Shown here piece by piece: positions 26,505 to 35,073 of a stretch of DNA of 64,000 nt. This stretch comes from Prochlorococcus sp. MIT 0701 (lineage in GTDB: Bacteria > Cyanobacteriota > Cyanobacteriia > PCC-6307 > Cyanobiaceae). The position numbers were made by a program, and so were the translations under genes. How positions within the stretch are numbered: position 1 is the stretch's first letter; the number at the start of each line of letters is the position of its first letter. The DNA lies in NCBI RefSeq assembly GCF_000760295.1, contig NZ_JNBA01000014.1, forward strand, positions 1-64,000. Reading direction: 5' to 3'. The notes under the pieces were generated by a model. It made no database searches. It saw nothing but the letters and a program-made list of their open reading frames with translations, and was not told where the DNA came from.

Positions 26505-26792
26505 ATGACCTCCTTAGACAACCGCATCGCTGACTATCAGGACAAAGGCGAGGTTCTCGACACCTATTTCGCTTCCGCTAGCGCCTCTGTAAAACCCAAG
26601 TTCTATGCAATGAGCGATGGTGAGTACAAGGCACACCATGACGCTCAGAAGGCTGCACGCGTTGCAGACCTCGAGCAGACCAAGGCTGCATACCTCAGCT
26701 CCCTTGAACGTCTTGAAATTCAGATCGCACGGTTGACTCTTGAGGGAGCCCTGTCAGACCAGGCTAAGGAGCTAGCCCGTACTGCGAGCTAA
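26505..26792 (+). CDS. MYSLF-family small protein, diverged copy 3
   Basis: Encodes 95 aa from the ATG at 26505 (MTSLDNRIADYQDKGEVLDT). The family core is kept as FYAMSDGEYKAHHDAQKAAR, then VADLEQTKAAYLSSLERLEI. The MYSLF start is lost but the core and the Leu-spaced helix remain. This suggests the helix and the DxEYKA segment are the constrained part. A longer reading from 26403 is less likely. Confidence 0.65.
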   Translation: MTSLDNRIADYQDKGEVLDTYFASASASVKPKFYAMSDGEYKAHHDAQKAARVADLEQTKAAYLSSLERLEIQIARLTLEGALSDQAKELARTAS

Positions 26793-26813
26793 CCCCACCT
26801 CACACGAGAACGC

Positions 26814-26856
26814 CAAGACCCTTGCTGTGAATGCAAAGCAACCAGGGGTCTTTTTT
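26814..26856 (+). terminator. terminator after MYSLF copy 3
   Basis: AAGACCC, a long inner loop containing a smaller TTGCTGTG/GCAAAGCAA pairing, GGGTCTTTTTTAT. The T tract is clear. Confidence 0.65.
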
Positions 26857-27068
26857 ATGCTCTGGCAAACCTACTGGTATGACTTGATGTTGCCCAACAA
26901 CTAAGGCATTTGGACATTCGCTGACAGGCGACATCGCTCTTGGCTTTTTGCTCAATTGATCGTTGGGGCACCACATGTTGCTATTGAGCTGATCACCAAC
27001 GATCATCCTGGCCCTATTGGCGATTGGCTGAGTTGTTGCTATCAACTGAAAGTCTTGCTGTAACTGAC

Positions 27069-27212
27069 ATGGGTATCAGCTTTTGGGGTAGTTGCTATGA
27101 ACTGACCCCCACTTTGGTCTCGACCCTTGTAATTCTCACCGGCATCAGCTCTGTTCTTGCCTTTTTCGGACTTCGCGGTCTTGCAGTCGCCAAACCCCAT
27201 AGAGCCCTGTGA
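27069..27212 (+). CDS. small membrane protein, unknown function
   Basis: Encodes 47 aa starting MGISFWGSCYELTPTLVSTL. One hydrophobic helix (about residues 15-35) ends with a basic tail (KPHRAL). A strong terminator follows within 20 bases, which supports a real short transcript. No family is recognised. Confidence 0.5.
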   Translation: MGISFWGSCYELTPTLVSTLVILTGISSVLAFFGLRGLAVAKPHRAL

Positions 27213-27227
27213 GAACCACAAGGTTTG

Positions 27228-27256
27228 CCCCTGGCCCTACGGGGCCTTTTTTTATT
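27228..27256 (+). terminator. intrinsic terminator
   Basis: GCCCC, TGGCCCTAC, GGGGC, then CTTTTTTT. It is a strong simple stem-loop with a T run directly after the 47-aa gene. Confidence 0.75.
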
Positions 27257-27641
27257 GTCTTGCCTTCTTGCGCATCACATCAACGCGAAGGTGATCTCTT
27301 TGATGGCCTTGGCATGCACGAGCCAATCGATGGCGATGGTCGAAGGGGGTCTCAATCCAAGTTGTTCCTGATCAGCATGCTTGCACTGGCTTGGGGCATG
27401 CCTAAGGCCAGAGGAATCTCTCTCTCTCTCTTCTGTACCCGGTTCTTAACGGGTTCTTTGCGCTGAATTCAAGTTGCCCTGCTTGCTAGTCATCGCGACG
27501 GTTTTTTATGCAGTGGTCAGATCGTCATGGTGGCTGGGTGCTTTGCCTTGGTCATCGATGAGCAGTTCATCGTCAATATTGTTGGTGCCATGGGCAAATC
27601 GATTGTTTTGGCTACAACTGAGAGAGACATACTCCCAACTG

Positions 27642-28049
27642 ATGCGCAGATTCCTGGTCGCGGCTGTGTTTTTGTTCACCACTCTTGCGCCAGCTGCGTT
27701 AGCGGAAAAGCCATCGGTACTTCTGAATACGCTTCCACAGGAGGTCAGAGGGAAATTGGCCTCTCTATTTACTGCAAATGCGATTGGTCAAACTGGACTC
27801 AATGGTCAGCTCAATGGCACACCTGCAACACTCTTTCCGATTGTTAAAAGCGCTCTGACGAAGGCTGGTTATAGCGAACAACCAATCCGAACCACGATTG
27901 GTCCGTGGGGGTTTTCCGCGACCTGGGCACCACCCTCTGGCGTTTCAGTTGATGGAACAGCAAGCCAAAAAACAGCAGTTCTGGTGACGCAAGCTACTGC
28001 CCTAGGGCCTGAAAGGGTGAACCTAAATGTTCGCTTCGAGGGTCTCTGA
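27642..28049 (+). CDS. exported protein, unknown function
   Basis: Encodes 135 aa from the ATG at 27642, chosen because a clean signal peptide begins there (MRRFLVAAVFLFTTLAPAAL, cleavage near ALAEK). The mature part has one hydrophobic turn (NGTPATLFPIVKSALTKAGY) and a compact, possibly beta C-terminal half (TIGPWGFSATWAPPSGV). It is expected in the periplasm or outside. No named family was recognised. Confidence 0.65.
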   Translation: MRRFLVAAVFLFTTLAPAALAEKPSVLLNTLPQEVRGKLASLFTANAIGQTGLNGQLNGTPATLFPIVKSALTKAGYSEQPIRTTIGPWGFSATWAPPSGVSVDGTASQKTAVLVTQATALGPERVNLNVRFEGL

Positions 28050-28645
28050 AGCGTTGACCTGCTGGTGAATTCAGGCAGTCCATCTTGCTAACCAGCTTGT
28101 CTTTATAAAGTTGATATGGCCTAGTCACTGCAACTTGATGCCAGTGTTCTGGGATCTGATTGAGGCGAACAGTCCAATGCCAATGGAGTCGTTGTTTCCC
28201 TTGAGAAACCCTTCTCTTTATTCTTCTAAGACTTGAATGAATGACTACCCATTTGAGCATCTTGCTATCCCAGTGGCACCCAGGATCACCTTTGGCGACC
28301 AATCATCGACGGGGTTGATCAGTCGATTGAATAGGTGGAAGGAGTAGAAGGTGATTTGGCGATCGTCAACTCTGAGTTTCAATCTTCGATCATGTTGAAC
28401 GATGAGTGCGGCATGCATGACCAGATTTGTGCTGAAGCGATCGCCAAAGGGGCTACAGCGATCAGTTAGTTCTTTTACAACCAATCGCTAGATCAGAGGA
28501 AAGCATTCAGGGAAATGGATACCTGTTTGAAGGCGTTGGAAGAGACACCTCTTGATATGGATAAAAAAAGCTGCTAACTCCAAAGCTTTCGTTCAACAAG
28601 ACGCAGGGATCTAGTAGAACATTGGTACTGATTGATATTGATTCA
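28050..28645. other. gap with a possible broken ORF
   Basis: A short plus-strand frame (about 28351-28470; AIVNSEFQSSIMLNDECGMH) looks coding but has no clear start. Opposite-strand frames of 79 and 102 codons overlap it without support. Confidence 0.35.
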
Positions 28646-28828
28646 ATGATGGACCGTCGCCACTGGTCTCTACTGGCAGTGGCTGCATTACTGATTGGCA
28701 TTCTGTCTCTTCTTTTTGTTGAGATCGATTTGGGCATGGAAGAAGCCATCCCACAAAACCCAGAGGAACAGCCAATACCTGACCTGCCAGAGAAGTATGG
28801 CGAAGGCAAGATCTTGATGGGTGACTGA
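28646..28828 (+). CDS. small membrane-anchored protein
   Basis: Encodes 60 aa starting MMDRRHWSLLAVAALLIGIL. The first helix anchors an acidic, Pro-rich tail (EEAIPQNPEEQPIPDLPEKY). The tail would face outside the cytoplasm or into the lumen. The next ORF starts two bases after its stop. Confidence 0.55.
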   Translation: MMDRRHWSLLAVAALLIGILSLLFVEIDLGMEEAIPQNPEEQPIPDLPEKYGEGKILMGD

Positions 28829-28830
28829 CA

Positions 28831-28971
28831 ATGATGAGAGAGATGAGGGTTGGCCGGGTCTACTTGTTGGCTGACCTCAAGGGCTACCGCTTTCTGCAAT
28901 TCATGGATTCGCTGGCCTTAGCGATCTCGATCGCTATATCGAGTCATCAAAGGCCGCTCTATGAAGGGTGA
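28831..28971 (+). CDS. small hypothetical protein, coupled
   Basis: Encodes 46 aa, MMREMRVGRVYLLADLKGYR followed by FLQFMDSLALAISIAISSHQ. It begins two bases after the previous stop, as expected for translational coupling. It is hydrophobic in the second half. Low certainty. Confidence 0.4.
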   Translation: MMREMRVGRVYLLADLKGYRFLQFMDSLALAISIAISSHQRPLYEG

Positions 28972-29101
28972 GCTTGCCTTACTAAAAAACAAGACGATCA
29001 ATCGATCAATCACCACGTGGATGACCCGCGGGAGCGATGGAAGCAGCGCAAGAAAGATCGGGCGTAGGAATACAAATACCCCTCCTCAGGGTTAAGGCGT
29101 C

Positions 29102-29353
29102 TTAGTCCTCCGTTCGTGAAGCGCTATCAGCGAAGGTTTTTTCTAATCGCTCTTTGATTGCGTCGTTTGGTGCGATCTTGCGCCGCGAGCTGCCCTTCTG
29201 TTGAGAACTGAAGTTAAAGAGCCCTCCTCCTTTTCCCCCTTCGCTGGCCCCACCACGGCCTTTTCTGATCGTCATCCCTAACAACCACCAAAACCCAAGG
29301 CCAAATAAGACAAGCAAAGAGAGAAGAAGTGCTAAAGCAGCGTTCGTCTCCAT
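29102..29353 (-). CDS. single-span family (MET/MNAGY), member A
   Basis: Encodes 83 aa starting METNAALALLLSLLVLFGLG. After one helix (about residues 5-26) it has a Gly/Arg segment (GMTIRKGRGGASEGGKGGG), then LFNFSSQQ and a conserved C-terminal helix (DAIKERLEKTFADSASRTED). The same plan occurs at 29475, 32329 and 44444. The GRGGA stretch and the TFADSAS end are the shared signatures. The function is unknown; a membrane-linked adaptor is a guess. Confidence 0.7.
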   Translation of the reverse strand: METNAALALLLSLLVLFGLGFWWLLGMTIRKGRGGASEGGKGGGLFNFSSQQKGSSRRKIAPNDAIKERLEKTFADSASRTED

Positions 29354-29474
29354 AGCAGGCCAAGGGGGTATTAAAACTTAGACCACATGTTGTACACCGG
29401 CAGCCTTGCACACATCTGATCTGTGCAAATTGAAAGACCGGTGGAGTATGCACCACCTAGGTATTAGAAGGCCT

Positions 29475-29699
29475 TTAAGGGCTTTTAGAGAAGGTTTCCT
29501 CTAACTGCTTTTTGATTTTGTAGCTCTGGATGCTGTCCTTTGGCTTGACCTCTTGTTGAGACCTGAAGTCAAAAAGCCCTGTTTTCCCCCATCCATTGGC
29601 CCCACCACGGCCATTTTTCATCGTCATTCCTACCCACCAAATCTGAAGGCCAAGGAAGACAAGCAAACAGAGCCCAAGAGCTATATAGCCAGCGTTCAT
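29475..29699 (-). CDS. single-span family, member B
   Basis: Encodes 74 aa starting MNAGYIALGLCLLVFLGLQI. It continues WWVGMTMKNGRGGANGWGKT, LFDFRSQQ and a C-terminal helix (KIKKQLEETFSKSP). It is a tandem neighbour of member A (about 120 bases apart), so probably a local duplication. The first half matches member C especially well (MNAGYI-LGLC-LVF). Confidence 0.7.
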   Translation of the reverse strand: MNAGYIALGLCLLVFLGLQIWWVGMTMKNGRGGANGWGKTGLFDFRSQQEVKPKDSIQSYKIKKQLEETFSKSP

Positions 29700-29754
29700 C
29701 TCAACTCAGAGCGTGTTGCATAAGAAAAGCTTTGCACACATCTGATGGGCTTAC

Positions 29755-29923
29755 ATGACCAGATACAGCAAGAACAAAAAAAGTTGTGCCCAACGTAAGA
29801 CGAAGTGGATCGAGGCTCGTCTTGCTGAATATCAGAAAAACGTCGAGGCCAGCGAGCCAAGCGAGGGCAGGCCTTCGTTATCGACAAGATCACAGGTGAA
29901 AAACACCACGGACAAAATCTCGC
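29755..29923 (+). pseudogene. frameshifted copy of the basic 71-aa protein
   Basis: The open part reads MTRYSKNKKSCAQRKTKWIE, then ARLAEYQKNVEASEPSEG, matching the intact copy at 39189. Near 29868 one G is missing from a G-run (GAGCGAGGGGCAGG in the intact copy, GCGAGGGCAGG here), which shifts the frame. Restoring it yields GQAFVIDKITGEKHHG, as in the intact gene. This is a dead copy preceding leader and MYSLF copy 4. Confidence 0.75.
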
Positions 29924-29982
29924 CTAAGTCATCGTGTTCAGGTCTTCGCCTGAGCAGGCGATGGATTGGTAGATATATTTTG

Positions 29983-30070
29983 ATTCGCGAAAACCGTACA
30001 CGAGCCGTTTATGGGGTGATGTCTATCGCCGACCGGCCCTGGTTCTTACGACCTTTTTGGTTCGGTCGGA
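29983..30070 (+). promoter_or_regulatory. conserved leader of the MYSLF family, copy 4
   Basis: Has ATTCGCGAAAACCGTACACG, then CCGACCG (30029-30035), GGCCCTGGTTCTTACGACCT and CGGTCGG (30063-30069). CCGACCG and CGGTCGG form a perfect 7-base stem. The same order occurs at 39419. It lies directly before the gene start (about 44 bases). Confidence 0.65.
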
Positions 30071-30113
30071 AATTCTGATGGCGTCATGCTGTAGAGGTCT
30101 TGAACTGAACGAC

Positions 30114-30368
30114 ATGTATTCACTATTCGACGAAGTCTTCAATGCTCCCTTTGGCTACACCATTCCTCGTGATCGCGTTGTTGTGATCCCTGATTCTGAG
30201 TACAAGGCTGCTCAGGAGCGTCAAAACGCACAACGCGTTGCTCGTCTTGAAGCACGCAGATCAGAGCATCTCTCAGTTGTTGATCAGCTCGAGAAACAGA
30301 TTGCCGAATTGCTGCCTTCTCAGCAAGAAGCAGTGCCAGACAAAGGGTTAGCAGCAGCTGAAACCTGA
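30114..30368 (+). CDS. MYSLF-family small protein, copy 4
   Basis: Encodes 84 aa starting MYSLFDEVFNAPFGYTIPRD. The core is RVVVIPDSEYKAAQERQNAQ, then LSVVDQLEKQIAELLPSQ and an Ala/Glu tail. It is almost identical to copy 5 at 39549, including silent positions, so a recent duplication is likely. TGTAGAGGTCTTGAACTGAA lies before the ATG. No membrane span is present. The function is unknown. Confidence 0.8.
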   Translation: MYSLFDEVFNAPFGYTIPRDRVVVIPDSEYKAAQERQNAQRVARLEARRSEHLSVVDQLEKQIAELLPSQQEAVPDKGLAAAET

Positions 30369-30395
30369 CCGCTAGCACCTAAGGGTGTGGGAGAC

Positions 30396-30428
30396 AAAAG
30401 ACCTCCTGGTTCCTCGGGGGTCTTTTCC
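30396..30428 (+). terminator. terminator after MYSLF copy 4
   Basis: AAAAGACCTCC, TGGTTCCTC loop, GGGGGTCTTTTCC. Strong pairing with a T run. Confidence 0.75.
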
Positions 30429-30830
30429 CTCTAACGGAAATTTTGAAGTGCAGCGTGATGGTGTACACCTTCACAAGATCATCACCATGGCTTCAAGTGG
30501 TGCGTTGCTAAGCAACCAGGGAAAAGTCAGCTTGGATCAATTCGGAATGAATCAGCAGGTCTTTCTGACCAATGGCTCAGTAAACGAGGTGAAATTAGTA
30601 AGTCTTCAGATTGTTCTCTTCTCCCTAGCGGATTTATCGATGATCTTAAGGAGCTTGCTTTGATGGTTGGTGATCATCCAGCTGTTGATTGCTGCTTGCA
30701 TGCTTCGGTATGTTTGCCCGTTAGGGGCACTGATAGGCGGGGCAATTCATCTCTCTCTTCCTGTTTCTTCTTGACTTCTTTTATCTTTGATCGGAGTTGT
30801 ATTTTTAACGGAACGGAACCATCCATTTGA
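30429..30830. other. gap
   Basis: A 58-codon frame starting at 30487 (MASSGALLSNQGKVSLDQFG) has a hydrophobic end but weak support. No terminator or RNA seen. Confidence 0.35.
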
Positions 30831-31052
30831 ATGCCTAATCAACAGAGGCTGCGAGCCCGCTTGCTGGAGTTCCTGAAGTTCCGAGTTTTGGCTGCTCAGG
30901 ACGAGTTCTTTACTCCCTGGCAGAGCAAGGCTGGAATCGATTGCGTCAAGCTACGTGCTTGGCTCTCTGATGTTTGGCCAGAAGCCATGGCTCTCGATGA
31001 CGACCAGTTGAAGCAGGTGCTTGTTCAGGCCCGTTGGCTCTATGTGAACTGA
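30831..31052 (+). CDS. small hypothetical protein
   Basis: Encodes 73 aa: MPNQQRLRARLLEFLKFRVL, then AAQDEFFTPWQSKAGIDCVK and a helix ending QVLVQARWLYVN. It is strongly helical and well-formed, with an upstream A-rich, ribosome-site-poor start. It overlaps nothing and no family was recognised. Confidence 0.5.
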   Translation: MPNQQRLRARLLEFLKFRVLAAQDEFFTPWQSKAGIDCVKLRAWLSDVWPEAMALDDDQLKQVLVQARWLYVN

Positions 31053-31114
31053 CAGTCCAAGAAAATCAAGGCTCCGTCCTGCCTGGTGGTAGAACCAAAG
31101 AAATACTTTCGTCA

Positions 31115-31474
31115 ATGTCTGCTCAAGCTCTGATGCTCTTCTTGCTGATCGGAGCTCTGGCTGCTCCTTCTAGAGCTGAGAAACCGTACGTCAACATTGA
31201 CTGTCAGAAAAATACCTCGACCTATACCCAGCAGTGGTGCGCCGGAGAAAGATGGGGCGACTCAAGCAAAGAGTTGAGTCAATATCTGGAGGATGAGGAG
31301 AGGAAGGAATGGGAAGAGGCGACAAGAACCGTCTGCATCAAGGTTTGGGCTCCCTATATAGATGGCACTGGCTGGAAGCAGGGCGACGTTGATTGCGCAA
31401 ATCGCTTGAACCAGTCCCTCCTTAAGGAGTTCAAGGCTTTTGATAACCCTGAAGATTCCATTTGGGGCAACTGA
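31115..31474 (+). CDS. exported DUF1311/LprI-like protein
   Basis: Encodes 119 aa from the ATG at 31115, where a signal peptide begins (MSAQALMLFLLIGALAAPSR). Mature sequence: DCQKNTSTYTQQWCAGERW, DSSKELSQYLEDEERKEWEE, later VCIKVWAPYIDGTGWKQG and a Cys-containing end (DCANRLNQSLLKEF). The four Cys and helical spacing resemble the LprI/DUF1311 fold, whose members include lysozyme inhibitors. The match is by eye. It would act outside the cytoplasm. Confidence 0.6.
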   Translation: MSAQALMLFLLIGALAAPSRAEKPYVNIDCQKNTSTYTQQWCAGERWGDSSKELSQYLEDEERKEWEEATRTVCIKVWAPYIDGTGWKQGDVDCANRLNQSLLKEFKAFDNPEDSIWGN

Positions 31475-31942
31475 ACTGATGGCTGTCACTTGCTGACTCT
31501 CCAAAGTCCACATATGCAGCCGCTCAGGATGAACCAGCACAGCCTCACCTGACGCCTCATCTTGCTTTGCTAAAAAAACTTGGGATCTTCAGTAGCGCAG
31601 TGACGGTTCGAATCACAAAAGCAGGAGCAAATAAGCCCTGCCATTAATCCAAGCCCCACCAACTGGTTCTAGAAACTGAGATGCGTCTTACGGGTGAAAT
31701 TTTTGCTGGTTATCGAAGAGCCGCATCATGGAGTGATCCATGCCTGCACGATAAGAGAGATGCTCCCGCTAAACATGCACCAGGCGCAGGTGGTCCAGAA
31801 GTGGCTCATATCCATGAATACCCAAAGGAAATGAGCCCTAGGTTCATAACTAGATAGCTGTTCACTTTTCTTTTGAAAAATACTTCTCTTTCTCAGGGGC
31901 ATCACTGCTTGATTGAGCAGATCGAGGCCTATCGTCTCTGCC

Positions 31943-31972
31943 ATAAAAAAAAGCCCCCTGATAGCTACAGAG
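31943..31972 (-). terminator. intrinsic terminator, minus strand
   Basis: GCCCTCT, a 10-base loop, AGGGGGC, then TTTTTTTT on the minus strand. This is suitable for ending the deleted cassette relic transcribed from 32292 downward. Confidence 0.7.
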
Positions 31973-32047
31973 GGCACCTCATGCGTTCTTTCCCACATTG
32001 GCTAAGTCACAAGGCGTTTGCACGCACCAAGGAAACAAGTTTAGGTA

Positions 32048-32077
32048 TCAAATGCCCCCTCGCATAGCAACAGGGGG
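32048..32077. terminator. second GC-rich hairpin, weaker
   Basis: GCCCCCT, CGCATAGCAAC, AGGGGGG. No strong T tract is present on either side, so its role is uncertain. It lies on the same transcript path as the minus-strand terminator. Confidence 0.45.
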
Positions 32078-32169
32078 GAAGTAGGCGTTCTCTTTTATCC
32101 GATATCCCTATTCCCTGTATGTTTTATCCCACCTAAGCAGCGCCAGGCTGATTCCACATCATTAGGGCT

Positions 32170-32292
32170 AGCGGTCAGCAATCTGCTTCTCGAGCAGTTG
32201 CCAACAACTGCGAGATGGTCGAGTACACGAGCTTCGATCTACTTCTTTTCTCGTTTAGTACGCGTTCGCCTGTTCTTGCTATACGTGCCCAT
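32170..32292 (-). pseudogene. deleted remnant of the 71-aa/MYSLF cassette
   Basis: On the minus strand, the start of the basic 71-aa gene (ATG at 32292; MGTYSKNRRTRTKREKK, then TAG where the intact copy has Trp, then IEAR) runs directly into the end of a MYSLF gene. That end shows CTCGAGAAGCAGATTGCTGA, followed by the usual GACCGCTAGC flank. About the middle of the cassette has been deleted. Confidence 0.7.
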
Positions 32293-32328
32293 ATCGCGAC
32301 CATGCCAGTTGTATGCAAGGCTTCTTGT

Positions 32329-32583
32329 ATGGAGATGAACGCTGGCTACATAGGGCTTGGGCTCTGTTTTCTTGTTTTCGCTGGACTTCAGTTCTGGTGG
32401 CTAGGTATGACGATGGGACTATTCAGTAAAAGAAGGGACTTACAAATCGAGTTCAAGCCTCCACGGGAAGCCGGCACAAACTTCAAGCCGCAAAGGGATC
32501 TTAGTCCAATCAGTCGGGACGACGAATTCAAAAGGCGCTTGGAGCAGACCTTTGCTGAAAGTCCTTCACAAAGGGAGGACTGA
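32329..32583 (+). CDS. single-span family, member C
   Basis: Encodes 84 aa starting MEMNAGYIGLGLCFLVFAGL. It continues QFWWLGMTMGLFSKRRDLQI and then a longer basic linker, with a C-terminal helix DEFKRRLEQTFAESPSQRED like members A and D. The TFA(E/D)S end and WWLGMTM are the family marks. The start at 32329 matches the MET/MEM starts of A and D. Confidence 0.7.
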   Translation: MEMNAGYIGLGLCFLVFAGLQFWWLGMTMGLFSKRRDLQIEFKPPREAGTNFKPQRDLSPISRDDEFKRRLEQTFAESPSQRED

Positions 32584-32757
32584 TAACAACCATTGCCACT
32601 ATCCCTTAAAGCACTGGGAAGTATTTAGTTATTCAATATAAATAAACCTGATTGATGCCAAAGTATTGTTGGAAGACTAGTAAATAATGATTCCTTTGCG
32701 CAGCCTAGACATCGATCAAGCCTCTCAGTGCTCTAAATTCTCAAAGATCTATGCAGC

Positions 32758-33123
32758 TTAAGTATGACTGTATTGCTTGAGTGTCTGAAGATCTATAGCT
32801 GCCAAAACCTCAATATTAGTTGCTTCTAATCGAATATTTGGGGCCATGCCATCATCATAGGCTTGTTTCCAACGAGATGCACATACACACCAATGATCAC
32901 CTGGTTCCAACCCTGAGAAGCCATACTGAGGCATTGGCGTTGATAGATCGTTCCCTTGAGCTTTGCTATAGGTCAGAAATTTCTCGCTGATCACGCAGCA
33001 AACCGTATGCTGACCAAGGTCATGTCCATCAGTTCTACATTTTCCGTCTCGATACCAACCCGTGTTTGGATCACAACTACAAATCTCGAGAGGTTCGCCT
33101 AAAACATTTCGATCCATTTGCAA
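32758..33123 (-). CDS. DUF2237 family protein
   Basis: Encodes 121 aa with clear family blocks: NVLGEPLEICSCDPNTGWYR, DLGQHTVCCVISEKFLTYSK and QGNDLSTPMPQYGFSGLEPG followed by DHWCVCASRWKQA. It has the full family length, with many Cys and the usual order. DUF2237 is a conserved, mostly uncharacterised cytoplasmic family. The start is ATG 33123; ATG at 33117 (MDRNV) is the likelier true start. Confidence 0.9.
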   Translation of the reverse strand: MQMDRNVLGEPLEICSCDPNTGWYRDGKCRTDGHDLGQHTVCCVISEKFLTYSKAQGNDLSTPMPQYGFSGLEPGDHWCVCASRWKQAYDDGMAPNIRLEATNIEVLAAIDLQTLKQYSHT

Positions 33124-33243
33124 ATGACTGATTAGCTAAATCCTATAGGTTTAAAGCTACAAGGCAATAGCCTCTGAGCCTTAGCATCTGCTTTAGATAA
33201 ATATAGGTAGTATTCTGCCTGCCTTAGGTAAGACGAATTCTAT

Positions 33244-33900
33244 TTACCGCTGATGAATCCAACTGTCAACCACGCTAAAACTTGGTCGTTCTGGATCACT
33301 AAAATCTAATCGGTACTTTTTAACCTCATAGCCCCATCCATTCCCAGAATGATAGTCGTATTCAATAATTGATGAACCTGCTTGTCTTTGGATATTATGG
33401 ATAAACAAGCTCCTACCAGGGGTTTCTATGGGTGAGTTTTCTCTAAAATTATTCTTCGAAAGGCATAGCATCCTACTCCCATCACTATATCTTGTTGCGA
33501 AGATCAAGTACTTATTCCCATGAGTGTTGAATCTACTTGCATAATCTATTTGCCAATTTCCAGGATCAAAAGAATCGCTTACCAGCTCACAATTATCTCC
33601 AAATGCTCTTTTGGCTTTATGGATTCGTGAAGAGGATTGGCATGATTTTTCAATATCATTCCTAACATTTGTTTGCCGAGTACCTGTAAGCTCCTCTAGT
33701 CTTTCAATTGTAATCCAATCTTTGTCGTTGACTCCACGACTAATTATTTTGCTTTTCCAGAGTCCTTCTCTGCAATTATAGCTATAAGTTGTGCCTTTAA
33801 TGACTTTATCCTTTGCATCTGCAGAGATTGTTGATGTGCCAAGCAAAATGCTCGCTAATGCACATTTAAGAATGAAAGCTGAGATCGGCATTTTTCGCAT
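33244..33900 (-). CDS. exported protein, AT-rich codons
   Basis: Encodes 218 aa with a signal peptide (about residues 5-28, FILKCALASILLGTSTISAD). Mature domain: one Cys-rich half (YNCREGLWKSK and later SCQSSSRIHK) and a C-terminal part with WGYEVKKYRLDFSDPERPSF. No family is recognised. Codon use is more AT-rich than in its neighbours, which suggests a different history. It is presumably periplasmic or secreted. Confidence 0.6.
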   Translation of the reverse strand: MRKMPISAFILKCALASILLGTSTISADAKDKVIKGTTYSYNCREGLWKSKIISRGVNDKDWITIERLEELTGTRQTNVRNDIEKSCQSSSRIHKAKRAFGDNCELVSDSFDPGNWQIDYASRFNTHGNKYLIFATRYSDGSRMLCLSKNNFRENSPIETPGRSLFIHNIQRQAGSSIIEYDYHSGNGWGYEVKKYRLDFSDPERPSFSVVDSWIHQR

Positions 33901-34562
33901 ATAGAGTGTTGAAGATGATTTGTATATTTTATCATAATCAGAAGACTCTACTCTTGAATATTATATTTTAGCCGTTGTAGACTTGGAGTCTGAGAATAGT
34001 TAATAGATTTAGCTTGTATGCCCGTCTAGAAAAGATACCAGTAGACTTGAGAGCCAGTGATTAATTTAGGCTGCTGGTAAAGTGATTAGTACACAGAGCC
34101 GATCCATAGAGTTGGCTACATGCTAAACAGTAATATGATCAGAACTTCACTGCCTTTTATTACAGCTGCATCTAATCGCCATCACAGCCAAGGCGCTCCT
34201 AAATGCCACTGGGGCAGTCGCAAGTGCTAGCAGAAACACTTATGGCGCTTGGCGGATCCATGCAGCGTTGCTAAAAGATTTAAAAATGCTGGTTGGCATT
34301 CACTGGATAAATACTGGAACAACTGCAGTAGTACTTGGAGATCCTTTCACTCCTATCAGCTTGAGCCAACCATCAACGACCTCTTATCCCTACTGAGGCC
34401 GGATCCCTGCTTGCTTAGAATTGAGATAACAATCTGAGGATGTAGAATCCATCAATCCAAGAAGCTGCTAAGCATTGGCTGATTTGTTGTAGGTGTGAAT
34501 GTAGAGTTGCCAGAAGCTCATATCCATTTCAGACCAATAGAGCTTTGCGGAAAGGAGATGTT
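33901..34562. other. gap holding a diverged repeat
   Basis: Near 34200-34310 (minus) a stretch with ATLHGSAKRHKCFC-like and AWRIHAALLK-like readings resembles the area at 42950-43080. This is a decayed repeat copy. The rest is unassigned. Confidence 0.4.
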
Positions 34563-34835
34563 TTGCTAGTGGTCAGCATAGTAAAAAAAATCATGCTCCC
34601 GCTTGTGGTACTTGCCATCAACGTGTCTGGGTGCGGAAATCAAATGACAGAAGATGAATTAGCTCGCTTTTACTGCGAGCAGTGGCGAAAAGGAGAGATG
34701 ACTTCGGAGTTTGCCTACAACGTCCTAGTACATGGGATTGTCTTTAATCGGGGTGCTTATGGGAAAGGCTTTGCTGACCCAAAGGAGTATGAAAAGCAGC
34801 TCAACAAAAGATGCTCAGATGTAGGTTTCCAATAA
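34563..34835 (+). CDS. small lipoprotein, unknown function
   Basis: Encodes about 90 aa from a TTG at 34563, preceded by GGAG at a normal spacing. The signal region (MLPLVVLAINVSGC) ends in lipobox-like VSGC, so it is likely anchored to the membrane. The mature part has an acidic start (NQMTEDELARFYCEQWRKGE) and a Cys near the end (NKRCSDVGFQ). An ATG at 34593 would also give an intact lipobox. No family is known to me. Confidence 0.55.
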   Translation: MLVVSIVKKIMLPLVVLAINVSGCGNQMTEDELARFYCEQWRKGEMTSEFAYNVLVHGIVFNRGAYGKGFADPKEYEKQLNKRCSDVGFQ

Positions 34836-35073
34836 TGCAACGCCAGTAAAAATATAGTCATCGTTTCGATACCGGTGAGTCGCAAAACATTAATCCCAAG
34901 ATCTCTATGGATTAATTTCGGGGGGATGGACGGTCTTGCAATGTGGTTGAGCAGTTCTAAAGACATTTTCGTTACACCAACTGCAGAAGGCCACTACTAC
35001 CCCTTTGATTGCGAATAAGATTTGTTCCACCAGTCGGCTGGGAAATCACCTAAGACGGTGGAGATTGTGATTC

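Larger units (their letters stand above)
31475..32169. other. gap with terminators
   Basis: Contains two GC-rich hairpins described separately; nothing else is convincing. Frames at 31726-31998 (minus) and 31873-32067 (plus) are mutually opposing and unsupported. Confidence 0.4.

Noticed and set aside
19215-31625. tRNA-like words (GTAGCGCA with GTTCAAACC or GTTCGAATC) near 19217 and 31592
   Set aside because: The acceptor and anticodon stems do not pair and there is no full cloverleaf. The words are probably coincidence or very old fragments.
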